Counted from the stretch's first letter, positions 1 to 7,927 are shown. The stretch: DNA of 16,826 bases from Pseudonocardiales bacterium (GCA_025465405.1 JAODNL010000058.1:1-16826), one strand, 5' to 3'. Notes: a model not told the origin generated them from the sequence alone. A program made the numbers and translations.

Positions 1-426
1 GGCGGCCAGCAGCGCGACGGGCATCGTCTGCGCCGCGTCCGTTACGACCGGCAGGGCCTGAAGCGGGGCACCCCGTCCGGTGAGCATGGGGGTCAATGCG
101 GTGGCGATTGCAGCGGCGATCGACATCGCGCCCGCAATCAGCCCCATCCGCATTGCCGGGTTGAGCCGTCCCTCGCCGTCCGCCTGGCGCACCCGGGCCG
201 CGACGAGCAGGGCGCCACACACGGCTACCAGGACCAGCGGCAGGGCCGCAGCGGTGTCGCGCAACCAAGCAACCAGGCCTACCGGGACCGGCGTTGCGGC
301 ACTCGTCGATCGTGCGTGCAACTCGGCCAGCCACAGACAGGCGGCTGCGGACCCGGGCACACTTAGGCCGATCACCTCACGCGGACTTACTGACTGAGCC
401 ACGTGGGGGTTATCAACATGTGCCAT
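1..426 (-). CDS. Multi-pass membrane protein, N-terminal part (runs off the window)
   Basis: The reading frame starts with ATG at 426 and is open for 142 codons to the window edge, so the C-terminus is missing. A GAGG ribosome-binding site lies 8 nt before the ATG. Hydrophobic stretches at about residues 60-77 and 93-112, and a third beginning near 134, indicate an integral membrane protein. The N-terminal 20 residues are polar and contain two histidines close together (HVDNPH). The gene lies 27 nt downstream of the DUF4352-like gene and is probably cotranscribed with it. Third codon positions are mostly G or C, as in the confident genes. I do not recognise the family from this fragment. A transport or metal-handling membrane component is possible from context only. 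The coding call is solid; the function is unknown. Confidence 0.7.
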   Translation of the reverse strand, partial: MAHVDNPHVAQSVSPREVIGLSVPGSAAACLWLAELHARSTSAATPVPVGLVAWLRDTAAALPLVLVAVCGALLVAARVRQADGEGRLNPAMRMGLIAGAMSIAAAIATALTPMLTGRGAPLQALPVVTDAAQTMPVALLAA

Positions 427-453
427 GGCAATACCTCGCTTTACGTTCATGCA

Positions 454-1044
454 CTAACCATGTGTATGCGCCGGGCCGGGTGTGGCCGGGATGATCTTGC
501 CGAGATCGATGACGACGGGTGCCCGGCGATCGGGGTCGTGGAAGACGAGAGACATCGAGGCGTCGGCCGCCGGCAGGGTGAAGTCGAGGTGCCCCTCGAT
601 GCCCGCGTCGGGCAGCATTCGACCATCGGGCAGATCCCCCGCCGTCGGAAGCAGGACCGTCGCCTTACCCTTGCTCGTCGCCCGCAGCTCGAATTGGCGC
701 ACCGAGTAGGTCAATGGATCCTTGCTGCGGTTGGTGAGGGCCACCGCGACCTGGATCTGTTGCTTGCCGTCGCCCACGAGGCCGGAGACGCCGTGGGTCG
801 CTCCGGCCAGCGCCCGGTGGGTGACCCCGTCGACAGTGCGGACGAACTCGACAGCCACTACCCCGAAGCTGGTCGGGACGTCGTCGCCGATGACGAAATT
901 CGTCGTTTTGTGATAGGACGCCGCCGGCAGCAGTGTTCGCAGGCTGAGCAGCACGCCGAGCACGACGGCCGCGCTCGCCGTTGCCACGACGAGCCAGCCC
1001 TTGCGCACTGGGCGCAGCTCAGGACGTGCGTGCACACTGACCAT
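454..1044 (-). CDS. Membrane-anchored DUF4352-like beta-sandwich protein with His-Thr-His tail
   Basis: This encodes 196 residues. An in-frame TTG lies directly before the ATG at 1044; I chose the ATG because a GGGGGGAAGGG purine tract sits at the right distance. Residues 15-40 form one hydrophobic segment after a basic stretch (RPVRKGW), fitting a signal anchor with the rest outside the membrane. The remainder alternates in beta-strand fashion, with phrases such as VALTNRSKDPLTYSVRQF and LVFHDPDRRAPVVIDLG that resemble the immunoglobulin-like fold of the DUF4352 family. The protein ends in HTHG, a possible metal-binding tail. It lies 27 nt upstream of the membrane-protein gene at 426 and about 220 nt downstream of the large secreted protein, all on one strand. 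DUF4352 proteins are usually envelope proteins of unknown role, so no function is assigned. Confidence 0.8.
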   Translation of the reverse strand: MVSVHARPELRPVRKGWLVVATASAAVVLGVLLSLRTLLPAASYHKTTNFVIGDDVPTSFGVVAVEFVRTVDGVTHRALAGATHGVSGLVGDGKQQIQVAVALTNRSKDPLTYSVRQFELRATSKGKATVLLPTAGDLPDGRMLPDAGIEGHLDFTLPAADASMSLVFHDPDRRAPVVIDLGKIIPATPGPAHTHG

Positions 1045-1062
1045 CAAGATCCCTTCCCCCCT

Positions 1063-1077
1063 GGTCCCGGTGGGACC
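1063..1077 (-). promoter_or_regulatory. Short inverted repeat just upstream of the DUF4352-like gene
   Basis: GGTCCC at 1063-1068 and GGGACC at 1072-1077 form a perfect 6-bp inverted repeat around 3 nt. It sits about 20 nt before the ATG at 1044, directly ahead of the purine-rich ribosome-binding tract. It could be an operator half-site pair or an RNA hairpin affecting translation. It is short and could be chance. Confidence 0.25.
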
Positions 1078-1181
1078 TTATGAATCGGGCGTAAATCAAT
1101 CGTCAAATCGCGATGTTCGAGGCGTGCGTAAAGCGCACGTCAATAGCAATTCGGCGCACACTTACCGGGACGTCTTCGGAA

Positions 1182-1220
1182 CACGTGACCGCCGACGGGG
1201 GGAACGGCGGCGGCCACGTG
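1182..1220 (-). terminator. Strong hairpin after the large secreted-protein gene
   Basis: Arms 1182-1194 and 1208-1220 pair over 13 bp around a 13-nt loop. Read as minus-strand RNA the only imperfection is a G-U pair, while plus-strand RNA would have an A-C mismatch, so the structure is better in the minus direction. It begins 44 nt after the stop codon of the 955-residue protein, where a terminator or processing signal is expected. There is no U-tract, as is common in actinobacteria. It could attenuate rather than fully end transcription into the gene at 1044. Confidence 0.55.
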
Positions 1221-1263
1221 GTTCGCGGGGCGGTCAGCAACCCTCCTGTGCTCGCGCTGCGGT

Positions 1264-4131
1264 CTAAGGAAGGATGTGTGCCGCCGTTGGCGAGGCCGGG
1301 CAGGCACTGGCCGCGTCGTTGACGTAGGTCAGCGTCGCTGTGCTCGCTCCGAGGGCCTTGCTGCCGTTGAACATCTGCACTGTGTAGGTGCCGGCTGGCT
1401 GTGAGGTCGGCGCGGTGGAGATGCTGAACGACGACGCTGTCGCATTCTTGCTCGCGATCGACCCCCCCTTCGAGCCGGTGGACACCGGGTCGCTCAGGCT
1501 CGCGAACGGGTTACCCGGGTAGAGCAGCAGCTGTCCCGACTGGGACACCGGGGTCGTCCAGGTGGCACTGATCTGGCCGCCGCCGTGGGTCGTGAACTGG
1601 ACCCAGTAGGTTTGTCCGCTTGCCAGTGACGGCGCGCTCAGCGTCAGACTGCAGGTGTGCGCGGCGGCTGGCGGTGGGGCGCTGCCGGGCAGCGGCACCG
1701 GGGTGACTCCGGTCCGGTCCCAGGCTATGAACGGGGCGACCCACGCATGTCCACGACCGCCGCGAGCGCCGGCGAAAGCGTCCTCGGTGAGGTAGACGTT
1801 GCCGTCGGTGTCGGTCATCAAGCCCTGTGCGAACCGGAAATTGGCTTGCCCGCCAGGCGGGTTGGCCGGGTCGACCGGCCGGGTGCACGTCGTGGTGCAG
1901 TAGACCGTGGCTTCAGCGGTGCCGGCCGCGGGCATCGTGCCCTGGGTGGCGTAGATCCGCGAAGTGTTGGTGGCCACGTCGTACTGGTAGAGGGTGCCGC
2001 TGGCCGCTCCTGGCGAGATCGCGGCGTACACCAGACCTGCCGCGGAGTGCGCGGGATTGGCGTCCACCCCGATGGAGGAGCCGAAGATGAAACCGAACTG
2101 GCCGATGTTCAGTGGCGTGGTGCCACACACCTGCCCGGCGACCGGGCACCTGGAGATGCCCTTCACCACGGTGAAGCCCTGGTTCTCGGGCAGGTAGAGA
2201 TCGTCACCGATCATGCCCATGGATCCGTTGATGCCCTTGCCGGCACTGCCCGCTTTCTGTTCCGTGGTCATCGCGACCACGTCGACGGTCTGTACCCGGG
2301 GATCATCCTGCGGGTTGTTGATCCGGCGGATGAACCCGTCCAGCAGGCCGCCCATGTACAGCGCTTGAGTGCAGCTGGCCGGCGCGCCGGGCTTGCATGG
2401 GCCGAGGGCCAGAGCGTTGGCCTTGTCGCCGCCCAAGCCCGCGTTCGGGGCCATGATCACAGCCGAGCCCGCCATGAGCGCTCCGGCGCCCTTGTCACCA
2501 CTGGGGTCGAAAGTGAACCGGACGATGCCAGGGCTCAGGTGGTCGTTCTGCGCCACGTACAGGTAGTGCAGGTTGGTGGTTCCGCTCACAACGGACGGGT
2601 CGTAGACCGTCTGACCGCCTGAACCAAGCACGGTACCGTCATCACAGGACGCCGAGTTGTACGCATGCAGGCCGGGCGCGGCGGCAACAACATCCATCCG
2701 GCACAGGCCTTGCGAATGATCAGCGGCCCAGATATGCCCGCCGTCATCACTGGGGATCAGGGTGGTCCCACCCTTGGGCGCGGTCAAGCCGTACGCATAC
2801 AGCGACGGAGTCGCGGAGCTTGGCGGCGGCGGCTGTGAGCACGGCGCGGCGGCACTGCCGTTGCAATCTGCCGGGGCGACACCGTTCACGCCGGAGATCT
2901 TGAAAATGTGTCCCTTGTTCAGCGGCGGGTTGACCAGGATCGCGAACGTCGGGTCGTCACCGATAAATAGGTCACCGTTGTGCGGATTGATCGTCAGACC
3001 TAACACGAAGGTGAAGGTGGAGACCATCTCTCCGGGATTGAGCAGCGAGTCATATGAGGAGACCGAGCTCGATACGACGTCCTGCTGACCGCTGGCGAAG
3101 TTATATCGGAGCACGGTCGCCCGCCCGTTGCGGGGCGAATCGGCGACGTAGAGGAACCGGCCGTTACCGCTGGCGTCGTTCTGCACCGCCATGCCCTGCG
3201 GGAAGTTGGTGGTGATCCCGCCGAACACCGTCGCGGCGCATCCACCGGTCTGGTTAGCCGGGGGATTTATCACAGTCGGGTCGGATGATCCCTCCGACGG
3301 GGAGCAGGTGGCCACATCGGTCAACAGCGAGACACCGTTGCCACCGAGCTCGTCGATGTAGAGGTCATCGGTACCGCCGGCATTGTGGATGACGCCGATT
3401 CCGAAACGGACGCCCTTGCGCTTGTCGGTGGTCTTGGAAATCGTTTCGATCGATTGCGATGCCGGGGCCTTGTCGACATTGTTGATGCGCTCGACCTTCT
3501 TGGAGCGTTCGAAGCCCAGGTATAGCGCTGTGCAGTTCGGCTGGCTCGCAGTGGCCGCCCCGGGCGAGTGGTCGCACGGTCCGAGCGCGACCGAGGAGTT
3601 CTTGTAGTTGCCGACCGAGTCCGCGAAGAAGCCGACGGTGTTCAAACCGCCGAGTAGAACCCCACTGGCCGGGACCATCGCGCCCTTGCCCGAGTCCGCA
3701 GTCGGGTCGTAGGTGATTCGCACCGGGCCGCCGCTCTTGGATGACATGTCGGCGGCGTAGACGAAGTAGCTGCCATCGGCGTTCGGCGCCCCGACGGTGA
3801 CCTGGGTCGGCTTCTTGGCCTGCACGTCGCAGGTGCCGACATTGTCGCTGAACCCGCCGGGTGCGGAGGCGTCGGCGTCGACGCGACACAGCCCGATACC
3901 GCTGGCATCCCATAGATGCCCCCCGTCGCCGGATTCCAGCCACACGCCGTTGAACGGGAATGTCACGCCGGAATCGAACGCGCCGCCGGTCGCCGCGTGC
4001 GCGTTCGAGCCCGAGATGGCGGCCGCCGCGACTGCGGACAGGAGTACCACTGCCACCCTGGCCGTCCGCTTGCGCAACACAGGCCGGAAAGGCTGTGGCC
4101 CCGCCCAAAGGGATGAGAACTCAATACGCAT
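1264..4131 (-). CDS. Large secreted protein of two homologous halves plus a C-terminal Ig-like domain
   Basis: This encodes 955 residues from an ATG at 4131 with GGAGG six nt upstream; the frame is open to 4368, but that extension lacks any such signal. Residues 1-47 are a signal peptide: basic (VLRKRTAR), hydrophobic core, and probable cleavage after AHA. Residues 56-350 and 444-725 are homologous. Both carry GGH(L/I)W followed by GLCR(V/M)D, then an R(I/F)T(Y/F)DP strand, then LGPC...C...LY(L/M)G and a (V/I)xRINN motif. Conserved cysteine pairs fit disulfides in an exported protein. The strand-rich, Gly/Asp-rich pattern suggests beta-propeller-like (NHL or SMP-30-like) folds, but I recognise no family. 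A proline-rich linker (435-439) separates the halves, and residues 826-937 look like an Ig-like domain. There is no cell-wall sorting motif or C-terminal membrane segment, so it is probably released. It lies downstream of a kinase/regulator pair. Confidence 0.9.
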   Translation of the reverse strand: MRIEFSSLWAGPQPFRPVLRKRTARVAVVLLSAVAAAAISGSNAHAATGGAFDSGVTFPFNGVWLESGDGGHLWDASGIGLCRVDADASAPGGFSDNVGTCDVQAKKPTQVTVGAPNADGSYFVYAADMSSKSGGPVRITYDPTADSGKGAMVPASGVLLGGLNTVGFFADSVGNYKNSSVALGPCDHSPGAATASQPNCTALYLGFERSKKVERINNVDKAPASQSIETISKTTDKRKGVRFGIGVIHNAGGTDDLYIDELGGNGVSLLTDVATCSPSEGSSDPTVINPPANQTGGCAATVFGGITTNFPQGMAVQNDASGNGRFLYVADSPRNGRATVLRYNFASGQQDVVSSSVSSYDSLLNPGEMVSTFTFVLGLTINPHNGDLFIGDDPTFAILVNPPLNKGHIFKISGVNGVAPADCNGSAAAPCSQPPPPSSATPSLYAYGLTAPKGGTTLIPSDDGGHIWAADHSQGLCRMDVVAAAPGLHAYNSASCDDGTVLGSGGQTVYDPSVVSGTTNLHYLYVAQNDHLSPGIVRFTFDPSGDKGAGALMAGSAVIMAPNAGLGGDKANALALGPCKPGAPASCTQALYMGGLLDGFIRRINNPQDDPRVQTVDVVAMTTEQKAGSAGKGINGSMGMIGDDLYLPENQGFTVVKGISRCPVAGQVCGTTPLNIGQFGFIFGSSIGVDANPAHSAAGLVYAAISPGAASGTLYQYDVATNTSRIYATQGTMPAAGTAEATVYCTTTCTRPVDPANPPGGQANFRFAQGLMTDTDGNVYLTEDAFAGARGGRGHAWVAPFIAWDRTGVTPVPLPGSAPPPAAAHTCSLTLSAPSLASGQTYWVQFTTHGGGQISATWTTPVSQSGQLLLYPGNPFASLSDPVSTGSKGGSIASKNATASSFSISTAPTSQPAGTYTVQMFNGSKALGASTATLTYVNDAASACPASPTAAHILP

Positions 4132-4455
4132 GACGCGCCTCCATCGGTGTCGCGTAGCGCCCACGAGAACATCGGCTACGTGGGATGGGCGCCACGATGC
4201 AGCCTCACGCCCCGACCTTGGGAATGCCTTGCGCAGCGCTGATCTGACCAGCGACGCCACGGCGACCAGCATCTTCCGCAGCCCCGGCGGATCTTCACCG
4301 CGCGGCACCGATCGGCAGTCGTCGCCAGCAAATTTCGGCCGTCCGCTCGATACAGCCCGGGCGCCCATCCCGCCGCACCGCGGATCGGATCCGAGCCGGA
4401 TCCGACCAATATTGGGGGTGCTACGCCTGCGGAGGTTGGCCGTCGTCCGTGAGCG
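4132..4455. promoter_or_regulatory. Gene-free 324-nt region with candidate operators ahead of the large secreted protein
   Basis: This gap separates the kinase stop (4456) from the secreted-protein start (4131). It contains the 9-nt direct repeat CGGATCCGA at 4386-4394 and 4397-4405, that is, an 11-bp period, and each copy includes the palindrome CGGATCCG. Immediately beside it is the perfect palindrome CCAATATTGG at 4406-4415. SARP regulators are known to bind heptamer direct repeats in 11-bp register, and a SARP gene lies 2.3 kb upstream. The repeats are about 255 nt from the ATG, so any 5' leader would be long. No convincing -10/-35 pair was identified. Confidence 0.4.
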
Positions 4456-5823
4456 TCAGCGCGACCGACCGACGAGGTCGGCACTCGCGATGGGTAGGTC
4501 GAGCTCGACCGTGCTTCCGCCCGCGCTACCAGAGTGAGCCCGCATCGCGCCGCCCAGATCAGCGGCGGCGTCGCGGAGCAGTTGCAGACCGATGTGCCCT
4601 TCGGCGTGCCGGTCGGTGCCGGTCGCGGGCAGGCCTATCCCGTCGTCGGAAATCCGGAGCCGCACGACCGATGCGTCGCCGGTGAGGCGCAGCGTCGCGT
4701 GGCTGGCGCGGGAGTGTTTGGCAATGTTGGCCAGACACTCACGGGCACAGCGGTACAGGGTAGCGGCGACCTCGGGGCTGGGTTCGTGTTCGAGCGTGAC
4801 CGCGACGTCGACCTCGATCTGGGTCTTCGCGCGCAACCCGCCGGCGAGGCTGTCCATCGCCGAATGCAGACCGTCAGCGGTGAGGTCCGGTGGATAGATG
4901 TCGATCATGAGCGACCGCAACGACCCCACCGACTTGATGAGCAAGCCGCCGACCATCTCGACCAGGTAGTGCGAGCGCCGCCCGATATCGGGCGGAAGTG
5001 TGTTAGCAAGCGCATCCATGGCGTAGCTCGCGCCGGCCAGGTCCTGGACCACCCCGTCATGCAGGTCGCGCGCGAGATTGCGGCGTTCCCGACCGGACGC
5101 GGTGAGGGCACGGTTCAGCAGCCGGCTGCGCTCCTGTTGGGCCCGGCCAACTCTGCGCACCAACCAGACCGACACCGGCAGCTGGGCGATCACCAGGCTG
5201 AGCAACGCCAGCAGCGCGAACGGCACGAGCTGGGCTCGTAATTGGGCTTCGGCGGCTTTCACGCGGGCGTCTGTGGAATACATCTCGAATGCGAGTTTCT
5301 CGCCGTCGCCGAGGGTCAACGGGATGTAAACCTCGACCAGCCGGTGGTACAGAGGTTTTTCGGTGACGTTCTCTGGGTCACTGAGGTTCGAGACGTCAAC
5401 GGTATTCTGCTGCTGATCGATCGACGCGGCGACATCCGCGCGTAGCGGGAACTTTGCGCCGATTGCGGCGACGTCATCGGAGTAAACGACGGTGCCGTCG
5501 CGCTTCCACACCTTCACCCGAACCAGCGAGCCGTCCCTGTTACGGATGCTGACCGCATCGTTGAGACGGTCGATTGCAGCGCGGTCACCCCGCATGGCCG
5601 CGGGCAGCAGCGGCGCGAAAACAGTGGTCCCGACGACCTGGGCACTGCGCAGTGCCTCTGCGAGAGCCTGTTTGCGTGCGATCCTGACGGCGACGATCGA
5701 AGTGCCCGTGGCTACCACCGCGAACGCCAGCAGGGCGGTCACTACGAGGGCGATGACCGAGCGCCGCGACGTCCCGTCATATCTTCGGAGCCACGCCCGG
5801 ATTACACGGGCCCTATCGATCAT
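4456..5823 (-). CDS. NarL-family sensor histidine kinase
   Basis: This 455-residue membrane kinase is the sensor of a two-component system. Transmembrane segments at about 22-46 and 200-222 flank an extracytoplasmic sensor region of about 150 residues. The HisKA_3-type dimerisation and phosphotransfer helix follows (GRERRNLARDLHDGVVQ) with the phospho-accepting histidine at 255. The ATPase domain is complete: N-box ECLANIAKH around 362-370, G1 box DDGIGLP at 393-399, and a second glycine box (GHIGLQLL) from 409. The sensor region includes a VKVWKRDGTVVYSDD stretch reminiscent of cache/PAS-like sensors, but the ligand is unknown. The ATG at 5823 overlaps the end of the response-regulator gene by 11 nt, so the two are translationally coupled and presumably cognate. 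No key residue is missing. Confidence 0.95.
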   Translation of the reverse strand: MIDRARVIRAWLRRYDGTSRRSVIALVVTALLAFAVVATGTSIVAVRIARKQALAEALRSAQVVGTTVFAPLLPAAMRGDRAAIDRLNDAVSIRNRDGSLVRVKVWKRDGTVVYSDDVAAIGAKFPLRADVAASIDQQQNTVDVSNLSDPENVTEKPLYHRLVEVYIPLTLGDGEKLAFEMYSTDARVKAAEAQLRAQLVPFALLALLSLVIAQLPVSVWLVRRVGRAQQERSRLLNRALTASGRERRNLARDLHDGVVQDLAGASYAMDALANTLPPDIGRRSHYLVEMVGGLLIKSVGSLRSLMIDIYPPDLTADGLHSAMDSLAGGLRAKTQIEVDVAVTLEHEPSPEVAATLYRCARECLANIAKHSRASHATLRLTGDASVVRLRISDDGIGLPATGTDRHAEGHIGLQLLRDAAADLGGAMRAHSGSAGGSTVELDLPIASADLVGRSR

Positions 5824-6499
5824 CGCTCGTAGTGATGAGACCCAGACGCTGGGCCTTCAGCACCGCCTCGAGCTGCGAGCGAACTGCGAGCTTCGTGTGA
5901 ACGGCCTTTACGTACCCACGACAGGTGTTCACGGTGATGCCCAGGACACGGGCGATCTCGCTGGGCGCGGCGCCTTTTCCCATCAGGACCAGCACATCCA
6001 ACTCGCGGGCAGTGAGGTTGTCGACCTGGGTCCTCCGCTGCGTGGCCGGTTGCGGGGCCGGCGTGAACAGGGTGGGCCCGACGAGCATCGAGCCGTTCTC
6101 GGCACTCCGAAGCACCGCGACCATCTCTTTGAGCGAACCGGACTTGGCAGCGAACGCGCTGGCGCCGGCCTGCGCGGCCTGGGCGACCCAGCTCGGATCG
6201 CAGTGTGCCGACACGACTACGACCACGGTCTCTGGCAGGACATCGCGGATCCGACGAGCGGCGGCCAGGCCACTGTCAGGGCCGAGATCGATGTCCATCA
6301 CGACAATGTCCGGCCGAGTGCGGACCGCAATCTCCAGCGCCGCAGCCGCACCGGCCGCAGTACCGACGCATTCAAATCCGGCCTCGGTTTCCAGGGCGAT
6401 CGCCAACAGGTCGGCGAAAGTGTGGTGATCATCGACGACGAGCACCCGGATTGTCGCGGTGTTGCGGGGTCCCTGGCGGTCGAGTTGAGCTAGTTCCAC
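5813..6499 (-). CDS. NarL/FixJ-family response regulator with LuxR-type HTH
   Basis: This encodes 228 residues starting with GTG at 6499, preceded by GGGAG at a suitable distance. The receiver domain (about 17-135) has the acidic pair D23/D24, phospho-acceptor D69 in PDIVVMDID, S97 and K119, so it should be phosphorylatable. The C-terminal LuxR-type helix-turn-helix covers about 160-220 (LTARELDVLVLMGKG, then SEIARVLGI and NTCRGYVKAVHTKL). The kinase gene overlaps its 3' end, making this the cognate regulator. Targets cannot be read directly. The nearest candidate is the large secreted protein whose upstream region follows the kinase. The upstream gap contains a small inverted repeat (6553-6570) that may be an autoregulatory site. 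The product class is certain; the signal and regulon are unknown. Confidence 0.95.
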   Translation of the reverse strand: MELAQLDRQGPRNTATIRVLVVDDHHTFADLLAIALETEAGFECVGTAAGAAAALEIAVRTRPDIVVMDIDLGPDSGLAAARRIRDVLPETVVVVVSAHCDPSWVAQAAQAGASAFAAKSGSLKEMVAVLRSAENGSMLVGPTLFTPAPQPATQRRTQVDNLTARELDVLVLMGKGAAPSEIARVLGITVNTCRGYVKAVHTKLAVRSQLEAVLKAQRLGLITTSDDR

Positions 6500-6552
6500 A
6501 GTTTCGTCTCCCGGTCGTGGGTCAGCACTGCGTCACTGTCCAGGCGCGCCAT

Positions 6553-6570
6553 TCCCACGAGGATGTGGGA
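6553..6570. promoter_or_regulatory. Inverted repeat upstream of the response-regulator gene
   Basis: TCCCAC at 6553-6558 and GTGGGA at 6565-6570 form a perfect 6-bp inverted repeat with a 6-nt spacer. Its near edge is 54 nt upstream of the GTG start at 6499. The size and place fit an operator for a dimeric regulator or a leader hairpin. The support is positional only. Confidence 0.3.
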
Positions 6571-6633
6571 TCAGTGCGATCCGACAGCGTGCGTAACCGT
6601 AATCAGCTCCGCGCAAACAAACGTAAAACCCGA

Positions 6634-6651
6634 CGGGCCCGCACCGGCCCG
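6634..6651 (-). terminator. Probable intrinsic terminator of the SARP gene
   Basis: On the minus strand the RNA forms CGGGCC and GGCCCG arms (6646-6651 and 6634-6639) around a 6-nt loop. Six nucleotides further on is a run of four U (plus strand AAAA at 6625-6628). It begins 5 nt after the stop codon of the SARP-type gene. Stem plus short U-run fits an intrinsic terminator, suggesting that the response-regulator/kinase pair has its own promoter in 6500-6630. Confidence 0.45.
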
Positions 6652-6655
6652 GTGT

Positions 6656-7426
6656 TCAGGCAGACTGAGCGAGCGGCTCGTCGTACAAGACCTGGACGTA
6701 CAGCTGTTGCAGCGCGCTGCACGGAGCGATCCCGAGTTCCCGCTCGAGGAGGCTGCGCACGGTATTGAAGCTCCGCAACGCATCCGAGCGGTGCCCATCC
6801 AGCCATTGAGTCTCGATGACGAGTTGCCAGCCCTGCTCGTCGAGTGGGTTCAAGTCACGAGCTGATTGCCCATGTCGCGCGGCTGTCGAGATGTCGCCTG
6901 ACTGCAGTGCGAGCCTGCCGGCCTCCACCGCGGCGCGGCACACCCGCAACTGATAGCGCTCACGAACCTCGAGCACCCATGCAACGTTGCGCTCGCCGGC
7001 CATCACCTCACCACCAGCGACCTGTAGCGCGCTCGTCAACGCCGTCAGTCTTTGGGCGGCACCCCTCGCCGCCCCGCCTTCGGCGAGCATCGCGTCGAAT
7101 CGGTGCAGGTCGACTCGAACACGCGACGGGTCGAGCATGTAGCCGCGCTCGCGAGTGAGCACGGCGGATGGCTCGCCTGGATGCAACCTAGCCAACCCGC
7201 GCCGAAGCACGGATACGTAGCCCTCGAGCGTGGATACCCAACTCGCGGGCGGATTGCCCTGCCAGAGCGAGTCGGCCATCCGTTCTTTGGACAATGGGTA
7301 GCGGCCCAAATTGGTCGCCAGCAAGAGCAGGACATGGCGAGGCTTGATGCCCTCAAAGTCCTTCGCCATCAACTGCTGGTCGGCGGCGGACACACTTGGG
7401 TGGCCGAAGAGCTGGATATCGATCAT
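6656..7426 (-). CDS. SARP/AfsR-type transcriptional activator (OmpR-like HTH plus BTAD domain)
   Basis: This encodes 256 residues from an ATG at 7426; a GTG 22 codons upstream is open but has no ribosome-binding site and adds a non-conserved Arg/Cys-rich leader. Residues 1-98 are an OmpR-like winged-helix domain of SARP type, beginning MIDIQLFG, with the typical phrases KPRHVLLLLATN, RMADSLWQG and LTRERGYML. Residues 105-250 are a bacterial transcriptional activation domain (BTAD): DLHRFDAML, VLEVRERYQ, ALQSGDIS and LNPLDEQGWQLVIE, ending LLERELGIAPC. The length matches short SARPs with no ATPase or TPR extension. SARPs activate nearby genes by binding direct repeats in 11-bp register near -35. 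Such a repeat occurs at 4386-4405. It lies between the lone receiver and the two-component pair on the same strand. The family is secure; the target is inferred. Confidence 0.93.
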   Translation of the reverse strand: MIDIQLFGHPSVSAADQQLMAKDFEGIKPRHVLLLLATNLGRYPLSKERMADSLWQGNPPASWVSTLEGYVSVLRRGLARLHPGEPSAVLTRERGYMLDPSRVRVDLHRFDAMLAEGGAARGAAQRLTALTSALQVAGGEVMAGERNVAWVLEVRERYQLRVCRAAVEAGRLALQSGDISTAARHGQSARDLNPLDEQGWQLVIETQWLDGHRSDALRSFNTVRSLLERELGIAPCSALQQLYVQVLYDEPLAQSA

Positions 7427-7537
7427 GGTCGCCCCGCGCGCTGGATCGAATCGTGAACCCCCACAGCATCTGCTGCGTCGCGGAGCTGTCACAGCCGCAG
7501 GAAGGGGGGAGGCGGACCCCTAAAGATGAGGGTGCCG

Positions 7538-7927
7538 TCAGGCGACGAAGGCCGCCGCCCGCACCGCCCGGACCACCTCGGCGGTGCCGACACCCTTGAA
7601 CACGCAGGAGACAGCGCCGACCTCGAGCGCTTCATTCGCTCGGCGGCCGTGCGCTGCGGAGGTCAGGATGACCACTCGGACGGTGGGGTTGTCAGCCAGG
7701 ATCTGGCGCGTTGCTTCTACGCCGTCTATCCCCGGCATCGAGAGATCCATCAGCACCACGTCCGGTCGCGTGCTAGCAGCTACGTCGCACGCCTCTAGTC
7801 CGTCGACGCACCTGGCGATGACGTCAATGTCAGCGGCAGCGCACAGCGCTGAACTGACCATGTCCCGAATCACTTCGTGGTCATCGACTACCAGCACACG
7901 GATCACACTCAGCAACTGTCTCGTCAT
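7538..7927 (-). CDS. Stand-alone receiver-domain response regulator
   Basis: This 129-residue protein is essentially one CheY-like receiver with no output domain. Acid pair D15/D16 (VLVVDDHE), phospho-acceptor D61 (VVLMDLSMPG), T89 and K111 (VFKGVG) are all present, so it should be phosphorylated. The frame continues upstream to 8224 but the added 99 residues have weaker third-position bias and no family features. I therefore placed the start at ATG 7927, although no good ribosome-binding site is visible; GTG at 7930 is equally possible. A hairpin lies 12 nt upstream (7939-7978). Lacking a DNA-binding domain, the protein may work by protein-protein contact, as a phosphate sink, or with the adjacent SARP or kinase. 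The gene ends 111 nt before the SARP start on the same strand. Confidence 0.85.
   Translation of the reverse strand: MTRQLLSVIRVLVVDDHEVIRDMVSSALCAAADIDVIARCVDGLEACDVAASTRPDVVLMDLSMPGIDGVEATRQILADNPTVRVVILTSAAHGRRANEALEVGAVSCVFKGVGTAEVVRAVRAAAFVA

Noticed and set aside
1657..2622. 321-codon plus-strand frame inside the large secreted protein gene
   Set aside because: Antisense shadow; the minus-strand protein has a signal peptide, strong ribosome-binding site and internal homology.
4132..4368. 79-residue N-terminal extension of the secreted protein
   Set aside because: It would bury the signal peptide, and a GGAGG ribosome-binding site marks the ATG at 4131.
5492..6493. 333-codon plus-strand frame antisense to the kinase and response regulator
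   Set aside because: Both minus-strand genes have complete conserved motifs; the plus frame resembles nothing.
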